From Planctomycetota bacterium (lineage in GTDB: Bacteria; Planctomycetota; UBA1135; GCA-002686595), in contig JAEUHY010000015.1 in assembly GCA_016795325.1 (NCBI GenBank), forward strand, positions 806,001-870,000: 64,000 bases of DNA, written 5' to 3'. Shown one piece after another: positions 43,018 through 54,065 of this stretch. Position numbers and translations under genes: made by a program. Numbering within the stretch: the first letter of the stretch is position 1; the number at the start of each line of letters is the position of its first letter. The notes beneath the pieces were generated by a model. The model saw only the letters and a list, made by a program, of their open reading frames with translations, did not search any database and had not been told where the DNA came from.

Positions 43018-44176
43018 GGTCCTGGTCGCGGTAGGAGCTCTGCGAGCGGCCTTCCGCGTAGAGCTTTTCGGGCACTCCGCCGGTGCGGTAGAAGCGCAGG
43101 CGGAAGAACACCTGCCCGTCCTCGACGAGGAACGGCACGTCGTGCGCGCGCACCTCGAGCACGGCCGCGGTCCCGTTGCGCTCGCCCGCCGTCGTGCCAC
43201 GCCAGCCGAAGCCGTTGTCGAAGAAGCCGGCGTAGTTGTTGCGCATCTCGCCGACGTCGACGTCGACCGGCAGCATCTCGGCCGCCAGGTGCGGCGGGAT
43301 CACCACGCGTTCGCGGCTGGCGAAGATGTAGAAGCTGCCGGGCGAGAGCGTGCAGTGCCCACGCGGCGCGTGGACCGGCTCCCAGAACTCGCGCGGATCG
43401 TGGGCGCCTTCGCGCGCGAAGTGCACGACGCCGGTGTGGTGCTGCGCGCGCCAGCCCGCCGGATCGCGGCCCGCGAGTCCAAGGCTGAGCGCGAGGCTGC
43501 CGTCCTCGTCGAAGCGCACTTCGTCGATCGGCGTGGGCCGCTCGCCGCTCCAGCACAGCGGCGTGCGTGCGTACTCCGCGCGCAGCTCCTCGCGCGACAA
43601 CGTCGGGTCACCCTCCGCCAGGCGCAGCTGGCACAGCCGGTCGCCGCGTTTGAGGCGCACGGGGAAGGAGAGCGGCGAGACTTCGAGCCACAGCTTGCCG
43701 CGGTAGCCCGGCGGCGCTTCGTTGAAGCGCGGATGGCCGGGCACGAGCACGCGCGTGAACAGGTCGCAGCGGCCGGTCGAACTGCGCGGATTGAACGCGG
43801 CGCGAAGGTGCGGCGGCAAGGCGAGCTCTTCCTCGAGCGGCAGCAAGTACACCAGCCCCTTCTCGAGCACGGCGCCGTCGCCGCCGAGCCACAGGCGGCT
43901 GGTCTCGAGCTCTTCGAGGCGCTGCTCGAGCGGCGTGCGGCCGGGGAGGAAACCGGCGCGGATGCGGGCGGCGAACGCGCCGACGCGCAGGTCCAGGCTC
44001 GCGGCCTGCAGTTGCGCCTCGGCGATGGGGGGCGAGCCCGGGCTCGCGCGCAAGGCGCCGTCGAACAGCTGGCGCAACTGGTGGTCGACCAGCCACTCGC
44101 CGCGGCGCGGCGCGGAGCGTTCCTCGAGCGGCGAGGATGGGTCGGGGCGAACCTGGACGGGGCCGCGGGCGTTCAT
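42983..44176 (-). CDS. dcd: 2'-Deoxycytidine 5'-triphosphate deaminase, long form
   Basis: The 397-aa protein belongs to the long DCD family, about twice the size of standard Dcd, with two dUTPase-like beta-barrels in tandem. The N-terminal barrel has LQAASLDLRVGAFAARIRAG, YLLPLEEELALPPHLRAAFN and PRSSTGRCDLF (trimer/active-site motif). The C-terminal barrel has VVIPPHLAAEMLPVDVDVG and NNYAGFFDNGFGW. The product would deaminate dCTP to dUTP for thymidylate synthesis. The ATG follows family length. It is convergent with and overlaps the symporter gene, and divergent from sucC. Confidence 0.92.
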   Translation of the reverse strand: MNARGPVQVRPDPSSPLEERSAPRRGEWLVDHQLRQLFDGALRASPGSPPIAEAQLQAASLDLRVGAFAARIRAGFLPGRTPLEQRLEELETSRLWLGGDGAVLEKGLVYLLPLEEELALPPHLRAAFNPRSSTGRCDLFTRVLVPGHPRFNEAPPGYRGKLWLEVSPLSFPVRLKRGDRLCQLRLAEGDPTLSREELRAEYARTPLCWSGERPTPIDEVRFDEDGSLALSLGLAGRDPAGWRAQHHTGVVHFAREGAHDPREFWEPVHAPRGHCTLSPGSFYIFASRERVVIPPHLAAEMLPVDVDVGEMRNNYAGFFDNGFGWRGTTAGERNGTAAVLEVRAHDVPFLVEDGQVFFRLRFYRTGGVPEKLYAEGRSQSSYRDQDLTLARCFRSTR

Positions 44177-44250
44177 CCCGCCGAGGATGACGCGGCGCGC
44201 GCCCGGGCGAAAGGGAGCACGCCTCGACGGTTTCGCTGAGGATCGGCGGC

Positions 44251-44259
44251 GCCTACACT
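44251..44259 (+). promoter_or_regulatory. Possible -10 element for sucC
   Basis: GCCTACACT lies 46 nt before the sucC start codon; no strong -35 box. Confidence 0.3.
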
Positions 44260-44305
44260 CTTTCCCCCTCCCAAACTGCCCGCGGACCCCGCGCCAGAGA
44301 ACCCG

Positions 44306-45484
<1,179 letters not shown>

Positions 45485-45497
45485 GGAGCCCCGCACC

Positions 45498-46409
<912 letters not shown>

Positions 46410-46441
46410 TTTTCCAGGCGTTTTTGCGCTCTCGCGAGCTT

Positions 46442-46477
46442 CGCGCCCGCCGCCGCCTTCGGGCTGCGGCGGGCGCG
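46442..46477 (+). terminator. Terminator-like hairpin after sucD
   Basis: CGCGCCCGCCGC pairs with GCGGCGGGCGCG. Inside, GCC-TTCG-GGC adds a UUCG-capped tip with one internal mismatch. Only a weak T-run follows. Confidence 0.65.
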
Positions 46478-46597
46478 AGTCGTTTGAGCGGAGGCAGCTC
46501 CACTTGCCGCGCGTGCAGTAACGTCGCGTGCGACTCGCTTTCCTCGCGGGTCCGCGACGGGCGAGTTGCACCGCCGCTCGGCCCCCCCTCAACACAC

Positions 46598-48016
46598 ATG
46601 CTGACCGCACCTCGATTCCTCTCGTTGACTCTCGCCGCCTCGTTCCTGCTCGCGTCCCCTGGGCTCGCGAGCGGGTCGCAAGCCACGGCGAGTTCGCAGG
46701 TCGAAGTCGCCGCGCCGCAGGAGACGCTTGCGAGCAAGATCGATGCGCTCGTCGCCGCGCGCGCCAAGCGACCGACCTTCAGCGGGCTCTCCGTCGCCGT
46801 CGCCCAGCGCGGCGAGGTCGTGTTCGAGAAGGCCTACGGTCTTGCGGACGAGGAGTTCTCCGTCGCAGCGGACACGGCGACGATGTTCCGCATCGGCTCG
46901 GTCACCAAGCAGTACACCGCGGCGCTGGTGCTGCGCTTCGTGGAGCGCGGGAAGCTCTCGCTCGACGACACGCTCGACAAGTTCGTGCCGCAGTTCCCGC
47001 TGCACACCTCGCCTGCGGGGCGTGTTGTGACCGTGCGGCAGTTGCTCAACCACACCTCGGGGATCCCCAGCTACACCGACCTGGGCGAGGAGTGGAGCGC
47101 GAAGTGGCCGCTGGAGCTGTCGCACGAGGAGTTGCTCGCGCTCGTCGCCGGCAAACCGTTCGACTTCGAGCCCGGCGCGAGCTGGCGCTACAACAACACC
47201 GGCTACTACCTGCTCGGCATGGTGCTCGAGAAGGTCTCGGGCAAGAGCTACGCCAAGCTCGTGCAGGAGGAAATCGCCAAGCCGCTGGGCCTCTCGCGCA
47301 CGCGCTACGACTCCAACGAGGAGCTGCTCAAGAACCGCGCGCAGGGCTACACGCTGAAGGGGCGCAACAAGGTCAACGACGTTCCGCTGGGAATGAACCA
47401 GCCCGGCGCGGCCGGCGGGCTGGTGTCGACGGCCGGTGAGCTCGTGCGCTGGAAGGTCGCGTTGCGCGGCGGCAAGGTCGTGAGCCCCGAGTCCTTCGCG
47501 CTCATGACGACGCCGGTCGCGGCGGCGGACGGCACGGGCGGCGACTACGGCTTCGGCCTGATGGTCGACGAGTTCGAGGGCCGGCGCCGCATCCAACACG
47601 GCGGCGGGATCTTCGGCTTCAACTCGATGCTGATGTGGTTCCCCGAGGCGGACGTGGCGGTCGCGGTGATCTCCAACTGCGAGCCCGAGTCGTCCAGCGA
47701 CATCGCCGACGACGTCGCGCTCGCGGCGCTGGGCATCCAGCGCGCGCCGGTGCTCGATCTCGCGCTCACCGCAGAACTGGCCCAAGAACTCGCTGGCGAA
47801 TACCGCATCGCGCAACTGGGGCTCGACGTGGCGATCACAGCGCGCGATGGCAAGCTCTTCGCGCGCGCCACGGGGCAAGGCGAGTTTCGCCTGAAATTCC
47901 AGGGCGAACGCAGCTTCCGAGCTGACTTCGACGACAGCGTGCGTTTGGAGTTCGCCGCGGATGGACGTTCGTTCACGCTGCACCAGGGCGGCGGTCAGTT
48001 CGTCGCGAAGCGTTGA
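46598..48016 (+). CDS. Exported serine hydrolase (class C beta-lactamase fold)
   Basis: The 472-aa protein has a signal peptide (MLTAPRFLSLTLAASFLLAS) and a serine hydrolase domain with the nucleophile motif S101-V-T-K104, the Y198-N-N triad and H334-G-G in place of KTG. These are typical of the beta-lactamase/D-Ala-D-Ala peptidase-like (PF00144) family, which also includes esterases. A C-terminal beta-type domain (about 375-472) is like those attached to such hydrolases. HGG makes antibiotic hydrolysis unlikely; a cell-wall or esterase role is more plausible. It stands alone. Confidence 0.92.
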   Translation: MLTAPRFLSLTLAASFLLASPGLASGSQATASSQVEVAAPQETLASKIDALVAARAKRPTFSGLSVAVAQRGEVVFEKAYGLADEEFSVAADTATMFRIGSVTKQYTAALVLRFVERGKLSLDDTLDKFVPQFPLHTSPAGRVVTVRQLLNHTSGIPSYTDLGEEWSAKWPLELSHEELLALVAGKPFDFEPGASWRYNNTGYYLLGMVLEKVSGKSYAKLVQEEIAKPLGLSRTRYDSNEELLKNRAQGYTLKGRNKVNDVPLGMNQPGAAGGLVSTAGELVRWKVALRGGKVVSPESFALMTTPVAAADGTGGDYGFGLMVDEFEGRRRIQHGGGIFGFNSMLMWFPEADVAVAVISNCEPESSSDIADDVALAALGIQRAPVLDLALTAELAQELAGEYRIAQLGLDVAITARDGKLFARATGQGEFRLKFQGERSFRADFDDSVRLEFAADGRSFTLHQGGGQFVAKR

Positions 48017-48248
48017 TCCGAGCTGCTCACCGAGCGCGACGCGCAAGCGCGGGGCGTTCCTGCACCGTCTTCGAGCGCGCGCGACGCTTCCCGCGTCCGT
48101 TCGCGCGGACGGCCGCTGGTGAGCAACGCTTGCGTCGCTCACCGGCGCGAATGACCTCCCGCACGAGTTGCGTTCGCGCGCGGCGAGGAGCACGCCGCCG
48201 CGCAGCACGCCCGGCGTTCGCACACGCGAACTCGTGCGCCAAGTCTGG

Positions 48249-49577
48249 TCAGCGCGTCGCGAGCTCGCGCACCGCAGCCTGCAGCTCGAAGCTCGGCGCG
48301 ACACGCTGGGTCTGCGTGAGAACGTCCGTCGCCGGCTCGTAGCTCTTGCGCAACTCGAGGATCTGCTTGCCGAGCTCGGCGTCCACGCGCGCCGGCGCGA
48401 AGTGGCGCGCGTGCCAGGTCAGGCGGCGCGCGAACGGCACGCCTTCGAGCCGCCCGACCGGCGCCGAGGCGAGCGCCGTGCGCTCGAAGGACTGCGTGAG
48501 CGACTGGGCCGCGAGCGCGCCGCGTTCGCGCAGCGCGTCGCACGTCGCGTTGGCCAGACGGCGCTCCGCCTCGGCGACGAGCGTCGGAAGCAGTCCCTCG
48601 AGTTGCTCGAGCGTGAACTCGTCGCCGCAGTCGGCGAGCGCGCTCACGGCAGCACTCCACGCCGGGTGCGCACGCTCGCCCGCGATGCGGTGCAGCTCGA
48701 GCCACGCGAACGGACTCCACGCCGCGCGCTGGCCGAGCGCCAGCGTCGCGGCGCGGCGCACGCGCAGGTCCTCGTCTTTCGCTTCGATGCACGCGCGCAG
48801 CGACAGATCGTCGAGCGCCTCGATGGGCAACGCTCCGCGCGCGGCCTGGCCGAGCGCGATCCACGCGAACGCGCGCACGGGCGGCTGCGTGTGGCGCGTG
48901 CAGGCGAAGAGCGCCGTGCGCCAGGGCTCTTCGTAGAGCTGGCGCTGCGCGAGCGCACGCAACGCGGCCTCCAACGAGTGCAGGTACAGCTCGCCCGGTT
49001 CGGCGCGCAGTCGTTCGCCGAACTCGACCGTGGGCGCGCCGGCCGCGGCGCGCTGCAGCGGTGCGAGCAGTTCCTCGACGTTCCACGGCGCGAGCTGCGC
49101 CGCCGCCGACTCCGGCTCGATCGCGCTGGCGCGCAACTTGACCAGCACCGCGCCGGCCAACGGCCGCAGCTGACTTTCGTGGCGCTCGAGCCAGCCGCGC
49201 GCGAGTGCGGGCCGCAGCTCGAGGAACGCGCTGTGTGCGTGGTCGCGCGTGTGGCTGTCGTGCTGGCGCAGGTTCCACTCGACGGCGCGCGCCCACTGAG
49301 GCGCGTCGAGCTCGCGCAGCGCGCGCTCGAAGGTCGCGAACTGGCCTTCTTCACGTGGGTACAAACACAGGCGTTCGAGCAGCTCCACTTCGCGCCGCTC
49401 CTCGAGGAACGCGGTGAGCGACGTGACGTTGCTCCACCCGTGCGCGCTCAGCTCGCGCTCGACGAGCACCCAGCGCGCTTCGAGGTCTCGCTCGCGCCAG
49501 GCGCGCTCCTCCGGTCGGAACTCGGGAGTTTGGAACGCGACCAGCGCGACAGGTGTGAGCAGTGCGAGCAGCGTCAT
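48249..49577 (-). CDS. Exported HEAT-repeat protein
   Basis: The 442-aa protein has a short signal peptide (MTLLALLTPVALVAF, cleavage near FQT) and then all-helical sequence with HEAT-like units such as VRAFAWIALGQAARGALPIE and DLRVRRAATLALGQRAAW, then AWSAAVSALADCGDEFTLEQ. No catalytic residues are recognised. The start overlaps the upstream lipoprotein stop by ATGA, indicating coupled synthesis. Together they may form an envelope complex; function unknown. Confidence 0.72.
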   Translation of the reverse strand: MTLLALLTPVALVAFQTPEFRPEERAWRERDLEARWVLVERELSAHGWSNVTSLTAFLEERREVELLERLCLYPREEGQFATFERALRELDAPQWARAVEWNLRQHDSHTRDHAHSAFLELRPALARGWLERHESQLRPLAGAVLVKLRASAIEPESAAAQLAPWNVEELLAPLQRAAAGAPTVEFGERLRAEPGELYLHSLEAALRALAQRQLYEEPWRTALFACTRHTQPPVRAFAWIALGQAARGALPIEALDDLSLRACIEAKDEDLRVRRAATLALGQRAAWSPFAWLELHRIAGERAHPAWSAAVSALADCGDEFTLEQLEGLLPTLVAEAERRLANATCDALRERGALAAQSLTQSFERTALASAPVGRLEGVPFARRLTWHARHFAPARVDAELGKQILELRKSYEPATDVLTQTQRVAPSFELQAAVRELATR

Positions 49578-50182
49578 GGGGCGAGTTCCTCGCGATGGGG
49601 GACCGGATTGCTGTCGAAGGCCTGGATGCGGCCGGTGCGGCCGTCGAATTGGTAGTCGACGCGCAGCCGCGGCCGGCCGCCGACCCACAGCTCGGTGCGC
49701 CACTCGCCCGCGCCGACGGGCGCGGCGGAGAGCGCGAGCTCGAGAGCGAACGACTCGTGGCTGGTCGCTTCGAGGTCGATGCTGCCGTCGGGCGCCACGC
49801 GCCGTTCGGGCAGGCGGCCCGTGCGCACGATGCTCACCGCTCCTGCGTGTGCGCCGACGTCGGATGCGTCGCGGCGCACCGTGCGGATCTCGATGCCGCG
49901 TTCCTGCTCCAGGCGCGTCAGCTCGCGCGCGGTGATGCGGTTCACGCCGCGCCGGCCCTCGATGCCGTGGATCGGATCGACCCGCGGACCGTCGGCGGCG
50001 AGCCGCAGCGCGAGCTGCGCGCCGGACTCCACGCGCTCGAGCACGAGTTCAACGCCCGCGAGGCCACGTCCGCCGGGCTCGTCTTCGATGTAGCGCTCGC
50101 TGCGGCGGTCGAGTTCGGCGCGCGGCGTCGGGGCCGGCGCGCAGGCCGCAAGGATCAACACGAGCAACGTGGTGCGGTGCAT
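49574..50182 (-). CDS. Lipoprotein of unknown function
   Basis: The 202-aa product has a lipoprotein signal (MHRTTLLVLILAACAPAPTP, lipobox LAAC). The mature part is rich in beta-type strands: GVELVLERVESGAQLALRLA and WRTELWVGGRPRLRVDYQFD. No known domain is recognised. ATG 50182 was preferred over 50194 because it puts the signal at the very N-terminus. Coupled to the HEAT gene downstream. Confidence 0.7.
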   Translation of the reverse strand: MHRTTLLVLILAACAPAPTPRAELDRRSERYIEDEPGGRGLAGVELVLERVESGAQLALRLAADGPRVDPIHGIEGRRGVNRITARELTRLEQERGIEIRTVRRDASDVGAHAGAVSIVRTGRLPERRVAPDGSIDLEATSHESFALELALSAAPVGAGEWRTELWVGGRPRLRVDYQFDGRTGRIQAFDSNPVPHREELAP

Positions 50183-50387
50183 ACGGACGTCCATTGTCGG
50201 CAGCGAGCGCGGCCCGGCGGTCACCGGATCGTAACCGGCCGTCGGCCCGCGGTCGGTCGGGGCGTGCCTGCGCGCGGAGCGCGAACAACAGCGGAACGAC
50301 ATCGTGCGGGGCGCTACGGAGCGCACGCGGCCGACGCGAGCGAAACCTCGCCGTGCGGCGACGCACGAGCGTGCCGCGCGCAGGCCT

Positions 50388-51050
50388 TCAACTGGACCGA
50401 GCGCCGCGCGGCCGCGCGACGACCACGACCTTGTCGGAGAGCCAGTTGGGCCGGCGCAGCGCTTCGAAGGCGAGCACCTCGAGGCCCGCGGCTTCGAATT
50501 CCGAGCGGATCGCGTCGCGCGTGAACGCGCTCGGCGCGTGGTCGCGCAGTCCCACCGCCGAACGAGCATTCGCGTACCAGACCTTGAGTGACTCGGCCTG
50601 CAGGTAGTCGACGACCACGCCGCGGCGCGCGACGCGCGCGAGCTCGCGCAGGAAGGCGTGGCGCAACTGGACCTCGCGCACCAAGTGCATCAGGCGGATG
50701 CACACGGCGACGTCGACGGCGCCGTCGCGCAGTGGGAGCCGCGCGAGGTCGCCGGCTGCGAGCGGCGCGGCGCACTTGCGGCGCGCTTCGACGAGCATGG
50801 GAAACGCGGCGTCGACGCCCAGGTAGCGCACTCCGCGCTCCGAGAGCCACGCACTGAGCCGCCCAGCGCCGCACGGTGCGTCGAGCACGCTCGCGGCGGG
50901 TCCGAAGCTCGCCAGCGCGCGTTCCAACGCGGCGCGCATGCGGGATTCGCGGCGCTGGCCGCTCGCGCCGGCCCAGCGCTCGTCGTAGCGCGCCGCCACG
51001 GCCGGGTCGCGGTAGATCGCGAGCTTGTCCTCGTCGCGTTGGATCGCCAC
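50388..51050 (-). CDS. Class I SAM-dependent methyltransferase
   Basis: The 220-aa protein has motif I VLDAPCGAGRLSAWLSERG, an acidic motif II (YLGVDAAFPML), and motif III/IV LPLRDGAVDVAVCIRLMHLV. The start GTG gives VAIQRDEDKLAIYRDPAVAA, a common beginning of small methyltransferases (YxDPxxAxxYD). The substrate is unknown. It is divergent from another methyltransferase gene starting 46 nt away. Confidence 0.86.
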   Translation of the reverse strand: MAIQRDEDKLAIYRDPAVAARYDERWAGASGQRRESRMRAALERALASFGPAASVLDAPCGAGRLSAWLSERGVRYLGVDAAFPMLVEARRKCAAPLAAGDLARLPLRDGAVDVAVCIRLMHLVREVQLRHAFLRELARVARRGVVVDYLQAESLKVWYANARSAVGLRDHAPSAFTRDAIRSEFEAAGLEVLAFEALRRPNWLSDKVVVVARPRGARSS

Positions 51051-51095
51051 AGGGCAAGCGTGGCGCGGCGCGCGGCGAGCTGCAAGGATCGCAGC

Positions 51096-51836
51096 GTGAC
51101 TTGGCGCACGCTGGAGACCGAAGACGGCAGTTGCACGCTGCAACGCACCGCTGACGCCGTGACCTGCCATTCCACGGCCGGCGCCTGGCGCCAAGCCCGT
51201 GAACGCTACGCGCGCGCCTGCCGCATCGCCGAGCTCGGGGCCGAGCGCGGCGCGGTGGCCCTGCTCGACATCGGAACCGGGCTGGGGCTGAACCTCGCCG
51301 CGGCGCTCGAAGCGCTCGAGGCCAGCGCTGCGCCGCTCGAGGCCGTGAGCTTCGAGCGCGACGTGGAGCTGCTCGCGCACGCGTTCGAAGTGCGCCAGCC
51401 GCCGGAGTGCGAGCGTTGGGTCGCGCCTGTGCGCGCCATCCTGCGCGTGGCGCTCCACAGCCCGGGCGAACGGGTCGCCGCACCCTGGGGCGGTCTGCGG
51501 CTCGAGCTGGGGGACGCGCGTACGGCGGTGCGCCGCTGGCGGACGGGCGCGTTCGACGCCGTGTTCCTCGACCCGTTCGCGCCGTCGCTCGAGCCGCAGC
51601 TGTGGTCGGCGGAGTTCCTCGCCGACCTCGCCGCGGCCATGGCGCCCCACGCCTTGCTGTCGACCTACAGCGCTTCCGTAGCGGTGCGGGCGGGTCTGGT
51701 GGCGGCGGGATTGCGAGTCGGACAAGGCCCGCGGGTGGGACGCAAAGCGCAGGGGAGCCTCGCCAGCTTCACCGCGCCTTTGCCGCCTCTGCACCCGCGC
51801 CTTGCGCGCAAGATCGCGCGCCGTTCGGCGCGCTGA
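51096..51836 (+). CDS. MnmC-like (DUF752) methyltransferase domain protein
   Basis: The 246-aa protein resembles the methyltransferase half of MnmC, which finishes the mnm5 group on tRNA wobble uridine. Seen motifs: TCHSTAGAWRQARERYARAC, LLDIGTGLGLNLAAALEALE, FERDVELLAHAFEV, and FDAVFLDPFAPSLEPQLWSA with the family's DPFxP signature, then STYSASVAVRAGLVAAG. The FAD oxidase half is absent. This fits the presence of mnmG and mnmA elsewhere in the window. Start is GTG with AAGGA upstream. Confidence 0.85.
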   Translation: MTWRTLETEDGSCTLQRTADAVTCHSTAGAWRQARERYARACRIAELGAERGAVALLDIGTGLGLNLAAALEALEASAAPLEAVSFERDVELLAHAFEVRQPPECERWVAPVRAILRVALHSPGERVAAPWGGLRLELGDARTAVRRWRTGAFDAVFLDPFAPSLEPQLWSAEFLADLAAAMAPHALLSTYSASVAVRAGLVAAGLRVGQGPRVGRKAQGSLASFTAPLPPLHPRLARKIARRSAR

Positions 51837-51906
51837 GCCGCGCTCCGACGGCGGCCTCGCACGCGCCGCAAAAGCACCGCCGGCGCTGCGGAAGCGAGCC
51901 CGGATT

Positions 51907-51915
51907 GCCTACAAT
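51907..51915 (+). promoter_or_regulatory. Possible -10 element for tatA
   Basis: GCCTACAAT contains TACAAT, five of six matches to the -10 consensus; it lies 160 nt before the tatA start. Confidence 0.35.
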
Positions 51916-52075
51916 CCAAGCGCCACCGCAGACCTCGGTTCAAAGGCTCCACCGCCCCTCCGCGGCCGCGCGCCAGGGCGGAGCGAGGGAGCCTGCCGCT
52001 CCGGTGCGCGTCGATCCGGAACAGTCGACGCGCCAGGCGCCCGCCGCGCACACGCCCATTCGCACACACACGCCC

Positions 52076-52315
52076 ATGGAAAACCTCCTCGCCAACCCCG
52101 CGCTCGCCATCTTCGGTCTGGGGACGACCGAGCTGATCATCATCCTGATCGTCGTCCTGCTGCTCTTCGGCGGCGCCAAGCTGCCCGCGCTCGCGCAGTC
52201 GATGGGCGCCAGCATCAACTCCTTCAAGAAGGGGATGAAGGAAGGCGGCGACGACGCGGCCAAGCCGACGGCGGACGCCAAGCACGAGCCCAAGCACGAC
52301 GCGCACTCGCACTAG
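52076..52315 (+). CDS. tatA: Twin-arginine translocase subunit TatA/E
   Basis: The 79-aa protein has one N-terminal membrane helix (TTELIIILIVVLLLFGGAKL), then the amphipathic helix LPALAQSMGASINSFKKGMK and an Ala/Lys/His-rich tail. FGGAKLP matches the TatA hinge motif FGxxKLP. It forms the protein-conducting element for folded exported proteins. No tatB or tatC is adjacent. Confidence 0.93.
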   Translation: MENLLANPALAIFGLGTTELIIILIVVLLLFGGAKLPALAQSMGASINSFKKGMKEGGDDAAKPTADAKHEPKHDAHSH

Positions 52316-52366
52316 CAGTCTCAGGCGGCGGCGCCCGGGCATCGACTCGCCGCGCCGCCGACGAAG

Positions 52367-53035
52367 ATGGACACCGGACGAGAGGAACACGGCGCGCGCG
52401 CGGAACGCACGGGGCTGGTGCTGTGCGGCGGCCGGAGTCGGCGGATGGGCCGCGACAAGGCGCTGATCGAACTCGACGGCCGGCGTCTGCTCGAGCACGC
52501 GCTGGCGGCCCTCGAACCGGTGTGCGGCGCGTTGCTGCTCGCCTGCGGTGCGACGCCGCGCTACGGCGAGCTCGGAATCCCGCTGGTGCTCGACGGCGAA
52601 GCCGACCGCGGCCCGCTGAGCGGGTTGTGCGCGGGCCTGGAGGCGGCGCGAACGGAATGGGTGATCGCGGTCGGCTGCGACATGCCCGAACTCTCGCCGC
52701 AGGTGCTCGAAGAACTCGTCCGACACGCCCAGGAGCACGCGTGGGATGTCACCATGCTGGGCACGGAGAAGGGCAGCGAACCGTTGTGCGCGGTCTACCG
52801 TCGGACCTGCCTGCCGGCCGTGCGCGCGGCGCTGGCGGGCGGCGCGACGCGACTGACGGCCTTCCACGACGGCCCGCTCGCGCCCTCCGGCGAAGCCCGG
52901 CCCAGAGTGGCCGTGCTGCCCAGCGAAAAATTCCCGCCGGCCCTGCGCGCGAGCGCGCGGCACGCGGCCCGCAACCTCAACACACCCTCCGATCTCGAGG
53001 CCCTCGGCGCTGAGCGCTCCGCTCGCGCCTCCTGA
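52367..53035 (+). CDS. mobA: Molybdenum cofactor guanylyltransferase
   Basis: The 222-aa protein has the nucleotide-binding loop LVLCGGRSRRMGRDKALIEL, GPLSGLCAGLEAARTEWVIA and the metal Asp in VGCDMPELSP, followed by EPLCAVYRRTCLP. It should attach GMP to molybdopterin. No other molybdopterin genes are present. A 16-residue leader precedes the loop, so the exact start is slightly uncertain. The prenyl synthase gene starts 2 nt after the stop. Confidence 0.92.
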   Translation: MDTGREEHGARAERTGLVLCGGRSRRMGRDKALIELDGRRLLEHALAALEPVCGALLLACGATPRYGELGIPLVLDGEADRGPLSGLCAGLEAARTEWVIAVGCDMPELSPQVLEELVRHAQEHAWDVTMLGTEKGSEPLCAVYRRTCLPAVRAALAGGATRLTAFHDGPLAPSGEARPRVAVLPSEKFPPALRASARHAARNLNTPSDLEALGAERSARAS

Positions 53036-53037
53036 CC

Positions 53038-54024
53038 ATGAACCCCGACCCCCAGCAACTCCTGCGCGTGATCGCGCCGGTCCAAGACGGCCTCGAGCGC
53101 ATGCGCAACGTGATCGCGTTGCAACTGGCCGACGCCTCGCCCGCGGTGCGCGACATGGTCGAGCACGTGGGGCGCTTCCAGGGCAAGCAGATGCGCGGCG
53201 CGCTCGTGCTGCTGTGCGGCGACGCGAGCTCGAACTCGACCGACGAACACGCCTCGATCGCGGCGGTGGTCGAGATGATCCACCTGGCGACCCTGGTGCA
53301 CGACGACGTGCTCGACGGCGCGAAGGTGCGCCGCCGCGTCGCGTGCGTCAACGAACGCTGGGACAACCAGGTCGCGGTGCTGTTCGGCGACTACCTCTAC
53401 GCGCGCGCGTTCGCGCTCTCGACCGATCTGTCGTCGCGCCTGTGCAGCCGCGTGCTCGCCGAGGCGACGCGCCGCATCTGCATCGGCGAGATCGAGCAGG
53501 CCGCCAGCCGCTACGACTTCGAGATGCGCCAGGAGCGCTACGAGTGGATCGCCGGCGCCAAGACCGCGACGCTGTACGCGGCCGCGTGTGAGCTCGGCGC
53601 GCGTTACCCCGGCGGCCACGAGTCGATGGGCGCCAACATGCGCCAGTTCGGCTACGAACTCGGGCTTGCGTTCCAGATCATCGACGACTGCATCGACTTG
53701 ACGGCCAGCGCCGAGCAGGCGGGCAAGTCGGTCGGGACCGACGTGGCGGATGGCAAGGTGACCTTGCCGGTGCTGTGGGCGTACGCTCGCGCCGACGAAG
53801 CGCGCCGCGCGGCCATCCGCGACGCGTACACCCTCGAAGGGATCGAGGATCGTGTCGCCCGCCTGCGCGCCGCCTGCGACCTCGCCGGCGGCGTCGAGTA
53901 CGCGCGAGCCCGCGCTCGCGAACTTCTGAACAGCGCTGTCGCTCGACTTGCGACGTTGCCCGCCGGTCCCTCGCGCGCTTCGCTCGAGGACATGGCCGGC
54001 TTCGTGCTCGAACGCAACCACTGA
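53038..54024 (+). CDS. Polyprenyl diphosphate synthase
   Basis: The 328-aa trans-prenyltransferase has both aspartate-rich motifs: VHD-D89-D90-V-L-D93 (first, DDxxD) and IID-D216-CID (second), plus GRFQGKQMRGALVLLCG, GEIEQAASRYDF and GTDVADGKVTLPVLW. The small residues before the first motif (ATL-VHDD) suggest a long-chain product for quinone or lipid-carrier synthesis, though chain length cannot be fixed. It follows mobA without a gap and precedes resB by 41 nt. Confidence 0.94.
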   Translation: MNPDPQQLLRVIAPVQDGLERMRNVIALQLADASPAVRDMVEHVGRFQGKQMRGALVLLCGDASSNSTDEHASIAAVVEMIHLATLVHDDVLDGAKVRRRVACVNERWDNQVAVLFGDYLYARAFALSTDLSSRLCSRVLAEATRRICIGEIEQAASRYDFEMRQERYEWIAGAKTATLYAAACELGARYPGGHESMGANMRQFGYELGLAFQIIDDCIDLTASAEQAGKSVGTDVADGKVTLPVLWAYARADEARRAAIRDAYTLEGIEDRVARLRAACDLAGGVEYARARARELLNSAVARLATLPAGPSRASLEDMAGFVLERNH

Positions 54025-54065
54025 GCGCACGTCCCCCCAACGCGCCGACGAAATCCTGCACAACG

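Noticed and set aside
48027-48242. Short minus-strand frame in the gap after the serine hydrolase
   Set aside because: Arg/Ala-rich throughout, no family resemblance, and no start signal.
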